Source: Bradyrhizobium sp. 200
GTDB taxonomy: Bacteria; Pseudomonadota; Alphaproteobacteria; Rhizobiales; Xanthobacteraceae
Direction of reading: 5' to 3'
NCBI RefSeq assembly: GCF_023100945.1
Contig: NZ_CP064689.1
Span: forward strand, 2,586,001-2,650,000
Length of the DNA: 64,000 nt
The notes below the pieces were generated by a model. The model made no database searches. It was not told the origin of the DNA and worked only from the letters and a program-made list of their open reading frames with translations. Position numbers and translations under genes: made by a program. Shown in pieces: positions 28,878 through 36,730 of the stretch. The first letter of the stretch is position 1, and each line of letters starts with the position of its first letter.

Positions 28878-28971
28878 CAGACTTCGCAATCAAGCGACAC
28901 GAAACGTGATTTCGCGAAGCACGGCAGGGCGCGGCACTCTGTGCGGCGTTCCTGATAGCAGGCGAGTTGCC

Positions 28972-29580
28972 GTGTCAAACCCAACAACGCGATCGCCGAC
29001 GGAGGCCGAGATTGCCGCGATCAACGTGCGGCATCTGATCGAGACGCCGCTGCGGCCGGCCGACCTGCTGTTCGTGTTCGGCACGCGCGAGGATGTCGAC
29101 GAGCGCGTCGATGAAGCCTGCCGGCTGTGGCGCGAAGGGTTTTTTCGCTGGGCCATCGTGAGCGGCGGCATCACGCCGGGATCCGATCTGTCGGAATGCG
29201 AGATCATTGCCGGCGCAATGGTCGCGCGCGGCGTTCCTGCCGATATTATCCTGAAAGAGGACCGCGCGATGAATACCGGCGAGAACGTGATCTTCTCACT
29301 ACCCGTCATCGACGCTGCGCTCGGGCTCGCCAACATCCGCAGCGTGATCTGTCTCGGCAATACCTGGACCGCGCGCCGCTATCCGATGACGCTGCACCGG
29401 CACTGGCCGGAAGTGGAGAAGATGCTGGTCATGGTCGACAGTTTCAGGACGCCGCGCGCGCTCTGGCACACCGACGCGGAATTCTCGCGCCGCATGCTCA
29501 ATGAATGGGACAAGATCGAGCCGTACAAGGCGAGGGGCTTTATTGCGGAGTGGCCGGCGGGTGAAAAGCACGACCGGTAG
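28972..29580 (+). CDS. YdcF/SanA-like DUF218 protein
   Basis: 202 residues. DUF218 fold: L-F-V-F-G-T-R, A-I-V-S-G-G-I-T-P-G-S-D-L-S-E, E-x-x-A-M-N-T-G-E-N and L-G-N-T-W-T-A-R-R-Y. The family includes ElyC, SanA and YdcF of E. coli, linked to envelope or S-adenosylmethionine binding; the activity here is unknown. GTG start at 28972 preceded by AGGCGAG. It has no signal peptide, so it is probably cytoplasmic like YdcF. The convergent MocR gene ends three bases away. Confidence 0.82.
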   Translation: MSNPTTRSPTEAEIAAINVRHLIETPLRPADLLFVFGTREDVDERVDEACRLWREGFFRWAIVSGGITPGSDLSECEIIAGAMVARGVPADIILKEDRAMNTGENVIFSLPVIDAALGLANIRSVICLGNTWTARRYPMTLHRHWPEVEKMLVMVDSFRTPRALWHTDAEFSRRMLNEWDKIEPYKARGFIAEWPAGEKHDR

Positions 29581-29582
29581 AT

Positions 29583-30923
29583 CTATTCAGTCGTATCGAC
29601 GTCTTCTTTCGCCGTCAGCATTCCCGAAAGCGTACGCAGCGCCAGATCGAGCTGTTCGGTGCTCGGGGCGCCAAGCGCCAGGCGGACGGCGTTGGGGGCA
29701 TGGCCGGGACTCACGGCGAAGGTGGTCGAAGGGGTTAGCGCGATGTCGCGCCGGGCCGCGGCCGCGACGAATGTCTGCGAGCGCCAATGCTGGGGTAGAG
29801 TGAGCCAGAGATGGTAGGACTTGACGTTCGCCTGAACCTCGAAGCCGGCGAGGTATTTGGCCGCCATCTGCTGGCGCCGGGCCGCATCGATCCGTTTCAG
29901 GCGTGACAGTTCGGCTACCGTGCCATCCGCCATCAACCGTTGTCCGGCGGCAAAGGCAAATCCGGAAGCGGTCCATCCGCCCGAGCGAACCGCGGCCATG
30001 ATGCGCTCGCGCAGGCGCGGCGGGGAGACGATGAAGCCGAGCGCAAGGCCGGGCGCCACCTTCTTCGACAAGCTGTCGAGCGTGATGCAGCTATCCGGCG
30101 CGAGCGCGGCCATCGGCGTTTCTTCGTCGAGAAAGCCATAGACCGTGTCCTCGATGATGGTGAGGCCGAGCTTCTCGACGACGCGCAGCAGGTCGGCCCG
30201 GCGCGGCGCCGGCATGGTCATGCCGAGCGGATTTTGTATAGTCGGCTGAACGTACAGCGCCGACAAATGCGCTTCGCGGTGCGCCTTCGCTACCGCGTCC
30301 GGGCGAACGCCGTTCTCGTCCATCGCGAGCGGCACCAGCGTCACGCCGAGCCTCGCGGCGATGTCCTTGATGAAGGGATAGGTCAGCGCCTCGACGCCGC
30401 AGCGGCCGCCGCTCGGCACCATCGCCGCCAGCGCCGCGGCGATGCATTGCCTGCCATTTGCGGTGAAGACGAGCTGATCGGGGGCCGGGGTCCAGTCCTC
30501 GCGGGAGAGAAACTCGGCGGAAATGGTCCGTGCCGCCTGCGTGCCTGTCGTGGTCGAGTGCCGCAACGCGAGATCGAGCACTTCGGGGCGTTCCAGCCCC
30601 GCAAGGCTTCTTGCGATCATCGCCGATTGAGTCGGCAGTATCGGATAATTCACTTCCAGGTCGATGCGCGCACCGCGCGGTTCGACCGGCATGGCGATGC
30701 CGCGGCGCGTCTCGCCCGAAACGAACGTGCCGCGTCCGACTTCGCCGACCACGAGGCCGCGGCGCAAGAGCTCGGTGTAGACGCGGCTCGCGGTCGAAAC
30801 CGCGATCTTGCGCTCGTAAGCGAAGCTCCGCTGCGGCGGCAGGCGGTCGCCGGGCTTGAGCGCGCCATTGGCGATCTCGGCGGCGACGGTATCGGCAAGC
30901 TTCAGGTACTCGAATTTTGACAT
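29583..30923 (-). CDS. MocR-type regulator: GntR HTH fused to aminotransferase domain
   Basis: 446 residues. Residues 1-70 are a winged-helix GntR DNA-binding domain (G-D-R-L-P-P-Q-R-S-F-A-Y, V-S-T-A-S-R-V-Y-T-E-L). From about 90 on it is a fold-type I aminotransferase: N-P-L-G at 231-234, E-D-T-V-Y-G-F at 258-264, and S-L-S-K with PLP lysine K287. Such proteins bind PLP and activate or repress genes of vitamin B6, GABA, taurine or amino-acid metabolism; the effector is not readable here. Start at 30923 begins exactly at the HTH domain. It faces a DUF1127 gene across a 180-base region full of TTGCAC/GTGCAA motifs, likely its operators. Confidence 0.92.
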   Translation of the reverse strand: MSKFEYLKLADTVAAEIANGALKPGDRLPPQRSFAYERKIAVSTASRVYTELLRRGLVVGEVGRGTFVSGETRRGIAMPVEPRGARIDLEVNYPILPTQSAMIARSLAGLERPEVLDLALRHSTTTGTQAARTISAEFLSREDWTPAPDQLVFTANGRQCIAAALAAMVPSGGRCGVEALTYPFIKDIAARLGVTLVPLAMDENGVRPDAVAKAHREAHLSALYVQPTIQNPLGMTMPAPRRADLLRVVEKLGLTIIEDTVYGFLDEETPMAALAPDSCITLDSLSKKVAPGLALGFIVSPPRLRERIMAAVRSGGWTASGFAFAAGQRLMADGTVAELSRLKRIDAARRQQMAAKYLAGFEVQANVKSYHLWLTLPQHWRSQTFVAAAARRDIALTPSTTFAVSPGHAPNAVRLALGAPSTEQLDLALRTLSGMLTAKEDVDTTE

Positions 30924-30925
30924 TA

Positions 30926-31040
30926 TTGCACCGAGAGCAATGTTTTCCTTGCACCGAGCAATGTATCGGATCATTTTGAGCCCATCAAGCCAGAGATTGC
31001 ACTGAGAGGGGTGCAAAACAATCGGTCCATTAGGGTGCAA
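30926..31040. promoter_or_regulatory. Cluster of TTGCAC / GTGCAA motifs, likely MocR operators
   Basis: TTGCAC at 30926-30931, 30949-30954 and 30997-31002, and its reverse complement GTGCAA at 31011-31016 and 31035-31040. Paired copies are 23 and 24 bases apart. The first two copies share the longer core TTGCACCGAG. MocR-family regulators commonly bind such direct plus inverted repeats near their own promoter. Confidence 0.6.
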
Positions 31041-31103
31041 GCGCTCTCGCAAGCGTTTGCGCCGGCGGCAGCGGCTTGCCGCGCGAAAGCAAGGAGAAGT
31101 GCG

Positions 31104-31340
31104 ATGACCACGATCTATTCGACGGCAGGCCAGTCTGCTCCCCAAAGCGTCCCGGGCGGATTCTTCCGCGTTCTCGGAAGCTGGGTGAATGGCATCGTCA
31201 CCTATCTTGCGCACCGCCAAGCGATCCAGACGCTGAGCGAACTGGATGATCGTGCGCTCCGCGATATCGGCATCGAGCGCAGCCGTATCGAATCGGCCGT
31301 GCGCGGCGTCGTCGATCCGGACTTCGGCCGGATCATGTAA
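31104..31340 (+). CDS. DUF1127 small protein
   Basis: 78 residues. The C-terminal 45 residues carry the DUF1127 signature: L-x-E-L-D-D-R-A-L-R-D-I-G-I-E-R-S-R-I-E. Related small Arg-rich proteins in rhizobia bind RNA and affect phosphate or carbon metabolism; function here not established. ATG 31104 has AAGGAGAA upstream. It is divergent from the MocR gene, and regulation by it is inferred from the shared promoter region only. Confidence 0.88.
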   Translation: MTTIYSTAGQSAPQSVPGGFFRVLGSWVNGIVTYLAHRQAIQTLSELDDRALRDIGIERSRIESAVRGVVDPDFGRIM

Positions 31341-31377
31341 GGCGTCCGGCGTCGCGGCTCAGCGGCGCCGTTACGTC

Positions 31378-31803
31378 TCAGTGCCGCACCACCAGCACCG
31401 AGCACCTGGCGTAGCGCACCACGTGGCCGGCGTTGGAGCCGAGGAAGTAGGTCCGCATCGCCGGCCGGTGCGAGGTCATCACGATCAGGTCGGCCTTGAT
31501 CGCCGTCGCCTCCTCGAGGATCTCGTGATAGATGCCGCCCTGCCGCACTGCGGTGGAAATGCGCGACGCCTCGATGCCGGATTCCCTCGCTACGATGGTA
31601 AGCGCTTCTTCCGAGGTGGCGCGCTGCTGCGCGTCGAAATCGGCCGGCACATATTCCGCCAGCATCACCGGTGTCATCGGCAATACGTTGAGCAGCCGCA
31701 CCGAGCCGCTCCAGGTCTGCGACAGCGCCGCGGCCGTTGCGATCGCGGGCTTGGCCAGATCGGTATCGGCGAGATCGATCGGCACGAGAATCGACTTGAA
31801 CAT
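31378..31803 (-). CDS. Universal stress protein, UspA family
   Basis: 141 residues. Starts M-F-K-S-I-L-V-P-I-D-L-A, the Usp beta-1 strand, and ends with the ATP-binding pattern M-T-S-H-R-P-A-M-R-T-Y-F-L-G-S-N-A-x-H-V-V and V-L-V-V-R-H. Single Usp domain, cytoplasmic. Roles range from resistance to oxidative and starvation stress to adhesion, none specified here. The 160-base gap to the SixA-like gene shows no feature. Confidence 0.93.
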   Translation of the reverse strand: MFKSILVPIDLADTDLAKPAIATAAALSQTWSGSVRLLNVLPMTPVMLAEYVPADFDAQQRATSEEALTIVARESGIEASRISTAVRQGGIYHEILEEATAIKADLIVMTSHRPAMRTYFLGSNAGHVVRYARCSVLVVRH

Positions 31804-31963
31804 CTGCGCCTCCTGAGGCGAGCCCGCTCGGTCCTGATTTATCAGGATCGGACTCTAGCCTTTTGTTTTGACGCGTCTTCTTTTACGCGAACTTGTTCTC
31901 AATTTGCTCGAAAACACTTGTCGTGAAGAGCTTAGCATGGCGGGGCAGGGATGTCCGCCTGCC

Positions 31964-32518
31964 TCAATCGTCCAGCGCCTGCTTCAGCAATTTCGGGCTG
32001 GTGAAGCGCACGAGTTTGCCGCGACGGAACGCAACTTCGTTCCAGTCGTCGATCGCAAAATCCAGGATGGCAAGTCCAGCGGTCGGCAGATTGTCCTCGA
32101 GTGCTTTCTTCGCCGCCGCGTCGCCGCTGCCGGCGAGCATTAGCGCCAGCTCATGCATGCCGGGATTATGGCCGATCAGCATCAATCGCGCGGGATCGGT
32201 GACTTCGGCCATGCGGATGATTCGCAAGAGCTGTGTCGGCTCGGCGCCGTAGAGTTCGTCGAGCAATTCGACCTTTGGCTGCGGCGGCCGTTCCCGCACG
32301 GCATCCTTCATCGCATCGCGTGCGATCTCCCAGGTCTGCAGCGCCCGGACTGCGGTCGAAACCAGAACGGCCTCGGGAAAGGGCGGATGCCGGCCGATCC
32401 AGGTTCCGATGGCGGCGGCGTCCCGCCGGCCGCGCTCGTCGAGTCGGCGGTCGTGGTCATGGCCCGAGGGCGCGTCGTGTTCGGTCTTGGCGTGACGCAG
32501 CAGCATCAAACGGCGCAT
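31964..32518 (-). CDS. SixA-like phosphohistidine phosphatase
   Basis: 184 residues. Histidine phosphatase superfamily: L-L-R-H-A-K-T-E at the N-terminus with the phospho-accepting His in R-H-A, S-T-A-V-R-A-L-Q-T in the middle, and I-G-H-N-P-G-M supplying the second His. SixA removes phosphate from Hpt-type histidines; an Hpt protein is encoded about 15 kb away at 16627, but no link is shown. Divergent from the oxidoreductase at 32613. Confidence 0.88.
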   Translation of the reverse strand: MRRLMLLRHAKTEHDAPSGHDHDRRLDERGRRDAAAIGTWIGRHPPFPEAVLVSTAVRALQTWEIARDAMKDAVRERPPQPKVELLDELYGAEPTQLLRIIRMAEVTDPARLMLIGHNPGMHELALMLAGSGDAAAKKALEDNLPTAGLAILDFAIDDWNEVAFRRGKLVRFTSPKLLKQALDD

Positions 32519-32612
32519 TGGCGCGATCTCGATTCGGTCTTAGTCTCGACTAATCTACAAGCTCATGTCCGGGGCAAGGTGACAAGCGCTGCAGCGGTCC
32601 GTAAGAAACGTC

Positions 32613-34100
32613 ATGCCCGAGACTTTCACAAGTGCGACCAACGGCCCCGAGGACGACGCGCCTTTTCGCTCGCGTCTATCGTTCGACCTGGATGTTGACA
32701 TTTGCGTGGTCGGCGCTGGACTTGCCGGCCTCACGGTAGCGCTGGAGGCCGCGCGCCTCGGCGCCAGCGTGGCCGTGCTCGAAGGCCGGCATGTCGGCTG
32801 GAACGCATCCGGTCATCAGCTCGGCACGGTCATGCCGGGCTACGGTCTTCCGATCGGCGATCTGATCGAGCGCGTCGGCCTCGACGACGCGCGCGAGCTG
32901 TGGGCGATGTCGAAGGAGGGCGCCGACTACGTTCGCGCCGCCGCCACCGAGGAGGCGATGCCGGGCATTGCGCTGACCGAGGGGGCGCTGGAGGTCTCCA
33001 ATGTCGACGCCGGCGAAACGTTGATCAGCCGGCTGCAGACGCTGAGCGAGGATTTCGAGACCGAGGTCGAGGGATGGCAGGTCGATCGCGTTCGCGATCA
33101 GCTCGGGACGGCGCGCTATTTCCACGGCATCTATTATCCGAGCGCGTTCCAGATCGACGGCCGCAAATACATTCACGGTCTTGCCTCGCAGGCGAAGCGG
33201 GCGGGCGCGCGCATTTTCGAGGACACCCCTGTCGTCAGCATCGATCCGTCAGGGATTCGCAAGCGCATCGTGACGCCGTCTGCGCGGCTGCGCGCCTCGC
33301 ACATCGTGCTGGCCGGCAACGTTCATCTCGGCGCCCCGCTGCGCCGCCTGTCGGAGACGCTGCTGCCGGTCTGGCGCTATGCCGCGGTAACGGAGCCGCT
33401 CGGCGAGCGGCTGGGCGAGCTGATCGCCTTCAGTGGCTCGGTGGCCGACAGCGACGGCATCGATCATTTCCGGATCGTCGACGGCGACCGGCTGATGTGG
33501 GCCAGCCCGGAAACCACCTGGGACGCGCGGCCGGCCCGCTTCGGTCCCGCCATCCAGCGCCGCATTGCCACCATCTTCCCCGAGCTCGGCAAGGTCGCGA
33601 TATCGGACGTGTTCGGCGGCGCGGTCGGGGTGACCGTGCACGGCATGCCGCAGATCGGCCAGTTGCGCAAAGGGCTGTGGGTCGCCAGCGGCTTCGGCCG
33701 CCATGGGCTGAACACCTCGGCGATGGCCGGGCAGGTCATTGCGCGCAGCATCCTGTGGGGCGAGGAACGCTGGAAACTGTTCTCGCCGTTCGAACTGGTC
33801 TGGGCGGGCGGCGCCACCGGCCGGGTCGCCGGCCATCTGATCGGCCTCTGGGGGCGAGGCCATGCCGCCGCGGCGGGCGCGCTGGCCCGTTACCGCGAAG
33901 GCGCCCGAGCCCGGGAACGCGTTCGCGAGGCGCGGTTGGCGGAAGCCAACCGGCAGGCCGGAACCAGGCCGCTGCGCCGTCCGCCGCCTGGGCCGCGCCC
34001 GGTGCGTCCACAGCCTCCGCGGCCGGCAGAGGCGCAGGACGGCGGGATACCAGCCGCGCCCTCGCAGGAAAGTGAGAAAATTCGGAACGGATCCATGTAA
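32613..34100 (+). CDS. FAD-dependent oxidoreductase (DAO family, gamma-glutamylputrescine-oxidase-like)
   Basis: 495 residues. Rossmann motif V-V-G-A-G-L-A-G-L at 32-40, and the DAO-type C-terminal region [11 protein letters not shown] and [11 protein letters not shown]. Such flavoenzymes oxidise amines or D-amino acids. Residues about 415-495 form an Arg/Pro-rich low-complexity tail ([12 protein letters not shown]) not typical of the family. Substrate unknown. Confidence 0.85.
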   Translation: MPETFTSATNGPEDDAPFRSRLSFDLDVDICVVGAGLAGLTVALEAARLGASVAVLEGRHVGWNASGHQLGTVMPGYGLPIGDLIERVGLDDARELWAMSKEGADYVRAAATEEAMPGIALTEGALEVSNVDAGETLISRLQTLSEDFETEVEGWQVDRVRDQLGTARYFHGIYYPSAFQIDGRKYIHGLASQAKRAGARIFEDTPVVSIDPSGIRKRIVTPSARLRASHIVLAGNVHLGAPLRRLSETLLPVWRYAAVTEPLGERLGELIAFSGSVADSDGIDHFRIVDGDRLMWASPETTWDARPARFGPAIQRRIATIFPELGKVAISDVFGGAVGVTVHGMPQIGQLRKGLWVASGFGRHGLNTSAMAGQVIARSILWGEERWKLFSPFELVWAGGATGRVAGHLIGLWGRGHAAAAGALARYREGARARERVREARLAEANRQAGTRPLRRPPPGPRPVRPQPPRPAEAQDGGIPAAPSQESEKIRNGSM

Positions 34101-34164
34101 CGTCGGCGGCCCGGGCCCGTATCTGATGGCGAACCATTACCCCCCGCCACGCACGGAGACTTCC

Positions 34165-34665
34165 ATGTTCGACCGCCGCATCCTGCTCGCATCCGTTGCC
34201 GGCCTGTTTGGCCTGGCCGCTTTCCGCTGGCTGCGCACCACGCCGGCGCAAGCCGCCGAGAAATTCGAGGTCGAAAAGACCGACGCCGAATGGCGCGCAC
34301 AGCTCACGCCGCAGCAGTATGAAATTCTGCGCAAGCACGGCACCGAGCGGCCGGGCTCGAGCCCGCTCCTGAAAGAAAAACGCAAGGGCATCTTTGCCTG
34401 CGCCGGATGCGACCTGCCGCTGTTCTCCTCGGATACCAAATACGATAGCGGCACCGGCTGGCCGAGCTTCTGGAAACCGCTCGACAATGCCCTTGGCGAA
34501 ACCAAGGACACGACGTTCGGGATGACGCGCACGGAAGTTCACTGCCGCCGCTGTGGCGGACATATGGGTCACGTCTTCGACGACGGACCGAAGCCGACCG
34601 GTCTGCGCTATTGCATCGACGGGTTTGGGCTGGTGTTTCACCCGGCAGGGCCCTCCGCTTCGTGA
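34165..34665 (+). CDS. msrB: Exported peptide-methionine (R)-S-oxide reductase MsrB
   Basis: 166 residues. An N-terminal signal with a twin-arginine-like [10 protein letters not shown] precedes the MsrB domain. Zinc ligands are C79, C82, C127 and C130; the catalytic Cys is C150 in L-R-Y-C-I-D-G-F-G. The recycling Cys expected around residue 95 is absent from the domain, so reduction may depend on thioredoxin-independent partners. Reduces methionine-R-sulfoxide in proteins, here probably in the periplasm. ATG 34165 has GGAG upstream. Followed by a strong terminator. Confidence 0.9.
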   Translation: MFDRRILLASVAGLFGLAAFRWLRTTPAQAAEKFEVEKTDAEWRAQLTPQQYEILRKHGTERPGSSPLLKEKRKGIFACAGCDLPLFSSDTKYDSGTGWPSFWKPLDNALGETKDTTFGMTRTEVHCRRCGGHMGHVFDDGPKPTGLRYCIDGFGLVFHPAGPSAS

Positions 34666-34674
34666 CGGTCGCTG

Positions 34675-34707
34675 CCCGGCAATTGTTGCCCGCCCGGCAA
34701 ATGTGCC
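34675..34707. promoter_or_regulatory. Paired CGGCA motifs, candidate FlbD (ftr-like) sites
   Basis: CCCGGCAATTGTTGCC (34675-34690) and CCCGGCAAATGTGCC (34693-34707), imperfect palindromes 18 bases apart. They lie 60-90 bases upstream of the flgE sigma-54 promoter, the usual enhancer distance, and overlap the msrB terminator. CGGCA-containing palindromes of this kind resemble Caulobacter ftr sites bound by FlbD (recollection). Confidence 0.5.
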
Positions 34708-34732
34708 CCGGTCTTCGGACCGGGGCTTTTTT
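34705..34732 (+). terminator. Intrinsic terminator after msrB
   Basis: GCCCCGGTC (34705-34713), TTCG tetraloop, GACCGGGGC (34718-34726) and T6. A textbook terminator. Confidence 0.95.
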
Positions 34733-34765
34733 CTTAAGCGTCTGATTTTTATTGATTTTATAGTT

Positions 34766-34780
34766 TGGCACAACGCTTGC
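34766..34780 (+). promoter_or_regulatory. Sigma-54 promoter of flgE-flgK-flgL
   Basis: TGGCACAACGCTTGC: TGGCAC and TTGC elements with exactly the -24/-12 GG-to-GC spacing. Predicted start near 34792, about 60 bases before the flgE ATG. Confidence 0.85.
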
Positions 34781-34853
34781 GACGGGTTCTCCCGACGCGG
34801 CCTCGGTTTCCCTGGAACGGCGAGCCGCCCGGATCGAATTTGGAGAAAATGTC

Positions 34854-36686
34854 ATGGGTATCTTCGGCGCACTCACCACCGCGGTCGGCGGCCTTCGCGC
34901 CAACTCCTACGCGCTGGAAAACGTCTCGGGCAACATCGCCAACTCGCAGACCACGGCGTTCAAGCGCGTCGACACCTCCTTCCTCGATCTGATTCCGCAG
35001 ACCTCAGCGACCGCGCAACTCGCGGGCGGCGTCACCACGCAATCCCGCTCCACCAACTCGGTGCAGGGCGACGTGCAGACGGCCTCGGTTGCGACTTTCA
35101 TGGCGATCAACGGCAATGGCTTTTTCGCGGTGCAAAAGCCCGGCAACTTCACCGACGGCACGCCGGTGTTCGACGGCGTCGACCGCTATACCCGCCGCGG
35201 TGACTTCCAGCTCGACAAGAGCGGCTATCTTGTCAACGGCGCCGGCTATTATCTGCAGGGCGTGCCGATCGACCCGACCACCGGCAACCCTTCCGGCAGT
35301 TCGCCGCAGGTCCTTAGATTCCAGAACGACTTTTTGCCGGCGCAGCAAACCACCAGGATCGACTATCGCGCCAACCTCGCCAGCTATCCGCTGACGACCA
35401 AGCATGACGTTTCCGTTCCCGGATCGGAATTGATCGCGCCGGGATCATACAGCACCGGACGTAATCCGCTGGCGCTCGGCACGCCTGCAGCGCCCTATAC
35501 CGACGCCTCCAGGAGTGGCACCACGCAGAACAACAAAGCGACGCCGTCGGTGGCCAATACCGGCGCGACCCTGCTCTCTGGCCTTTCGGGTTCCGATTCG
35601 ATTTCGGCCAACTTTAGCGCTGGCTCTGCCGGCCCCCCCGTCGTGGCCCCCGATACGATCACGGTTAACGGCACCGTCATCACCTTTGTGGCATCGGGCG
35701 CCGTAGGCAACCAGCTCAATGTCACCGACAGTATCTCGACGTTGCTTGCGAAGATCGACTCGATCACGGGAACGTCGATCCCGTCCACGATCTCCGGTGG
35801 ATCAATCACTCTGCATTCCGGCACCGCCGCGAATCTCTCGGTCACGAGCTCGAACAGCGCCGCCTTCGCCGCACTCGGCTTCACCGGCACCGTGACCGCA
35901 ACGCGCGGCGGCGGCGGCGGAATAGGCACCGGCCAGGTCATCGGCAACGACAATTCGACGTTCCTCGCCGAGTCGGTGGCAGGTGGTGCGGTCACGACCT
36001 ACGACGTCTCGGGCGCGCCGGTGAACCTCCAGTTCCGCTGGGCCAAGGTCGACAGCGCCTCGCTGGGCGCCGGCCATACCGACACCTGGAACCTGTTCTA
36101 CCAGGTCAATCCCAACGCAACCGGCACCCAGGTCGCGTGGCAAAACGTCAACACCAATTTCACCTTCTCTGCCTCAGGCCAGATGACGCCGTCGGTTCCG
36201 TCCGTGGAACTCACCAATGCCGTTGTCAACGGCGTTGCGCTGGGCAGTCCCGTCATCAACTTCGGCACCGGCGGTGTTACCCAATTCGCGGATGCCAATG
36301 GCAACGTGCAGGTCAATCAGATCCAGCAGGACGGCTTCCCGGCCGGACAGTTGCAGTCCGTCGGCGTCGGCACCAACGGCCGAATCGTCGGCAACTATTC
36401 CAATGGCCGCAACCTCGACCTCGCCGAAATCTCGGTCGCGACCTTCAACGGCACCAACTTCCTCAAGCGCGTCAATGGCGGTGCGTTCGAGGTCACCGAC
36501 GGATCCGGACAGGCGCTGTTCGGCAAAGCCGGAACCATCGTGGGTTCGTCGCTGGAAGGATCCAACACCGATATCGCCGACGAGTTCACCAAGCTGATCG
36601 TTACCCAGCAAGCTTACTCGGCCAACACCAAGGTGATCACGACTTCCAACACGATGGTGCAGGATCTCCTGAACGTGCTGCGGTAG
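34854..36686 (+). CDS. flgE: Flagellar hook protein FlgE
   Basis: 610 residues. N-terminal hook/rod signature M-G-I-F-G-A-L-T-T-A-V-G-G-L-R and N-S-Q-T-T-A-F-K; C-terminal motif V-T-Q-Q-A-Y-S-A-N-T-K-V-I-T-T-S-N. It polymerises into the hook joining motor and filament. It is about 200 residues longer than E. coli FlgE (402); much of the extra is a Flagellin_IN-like module (about residues 237-349) shared with FlgL and the flagellin below. First gene of the flgE-flgK-flgL unit behind a sigma-54 promoter; GGAG ribosome binding site. Confidence 0.95.
   Translation: MGIFGALTTAVGGLRANSYALENVSGNIANSQTTAFKRVDTSFLDLIPQTSATAQLAGGVTTQSRSTNSVQGDVQTASVATFMAINGNGFFAVQKPGNFTDGTPVFDGVDRYTRRGDFQLDKSGYLVNGAGYYLQGVPIDPTTGNPSGSSPQVLRFQNDFLPAQQTTRIDYRANLASYPLTTKHDVSVPGSELIAPGSYSTGRNPLALGTPAAPYTDASRSGTTQNNKATPSVANTGATLLSGLSGSDSISANFSAGSAGPPVVAPDTITVNGTVITFVASGAVGNQLNVTDSISTLLAKIDSITGTSIPSTISGGSITLHSGTAANLSVTSSNSAAFAALGFTGTVTATRGGGGGIGTGQVIGNDNSTFLAESVAGGAVTTYDVSGAPVNLQFRWAKVDSASLGAGHTDTWNLFYQVNPNATGTQVAWQNVNTNFTFSASGQMTPSVPSVELTNAVVNGVALGSPVINFGTGGVTQFADANGNVQVNQIQQDGFPAGQLQSVGVGTNGRIVGNYSNGRNLDLAEISVATFNGTNFLKRVNGGAFEVTDGSGQALFGKAGTIVGSSLEGSNTDIADEFTKLIVTQQAYSANTKVITTSNTMVQDLLNVLR
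35562..35900 (+). repeat. Flagellin_IN-like module in flgE (shared with flgL and flagellin)
   Basis: Encodes a segment with G-A-T-L-L-S-G, D-T-I-T-V-N-G, T-L-L-A-K-I-D-S-I-T-G-T and A-A-F-A-A-L-G-F. By eye about 59 of 80 aligned residues match the flgL copy at 39627; the DNA is also clearly similar. Confidence 0.85.
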
Positions 36687-36730
36687 TTGGCCGCGACGTT
36701 CGCGATGCGTCTTGAGATGGGCAATCAGTC

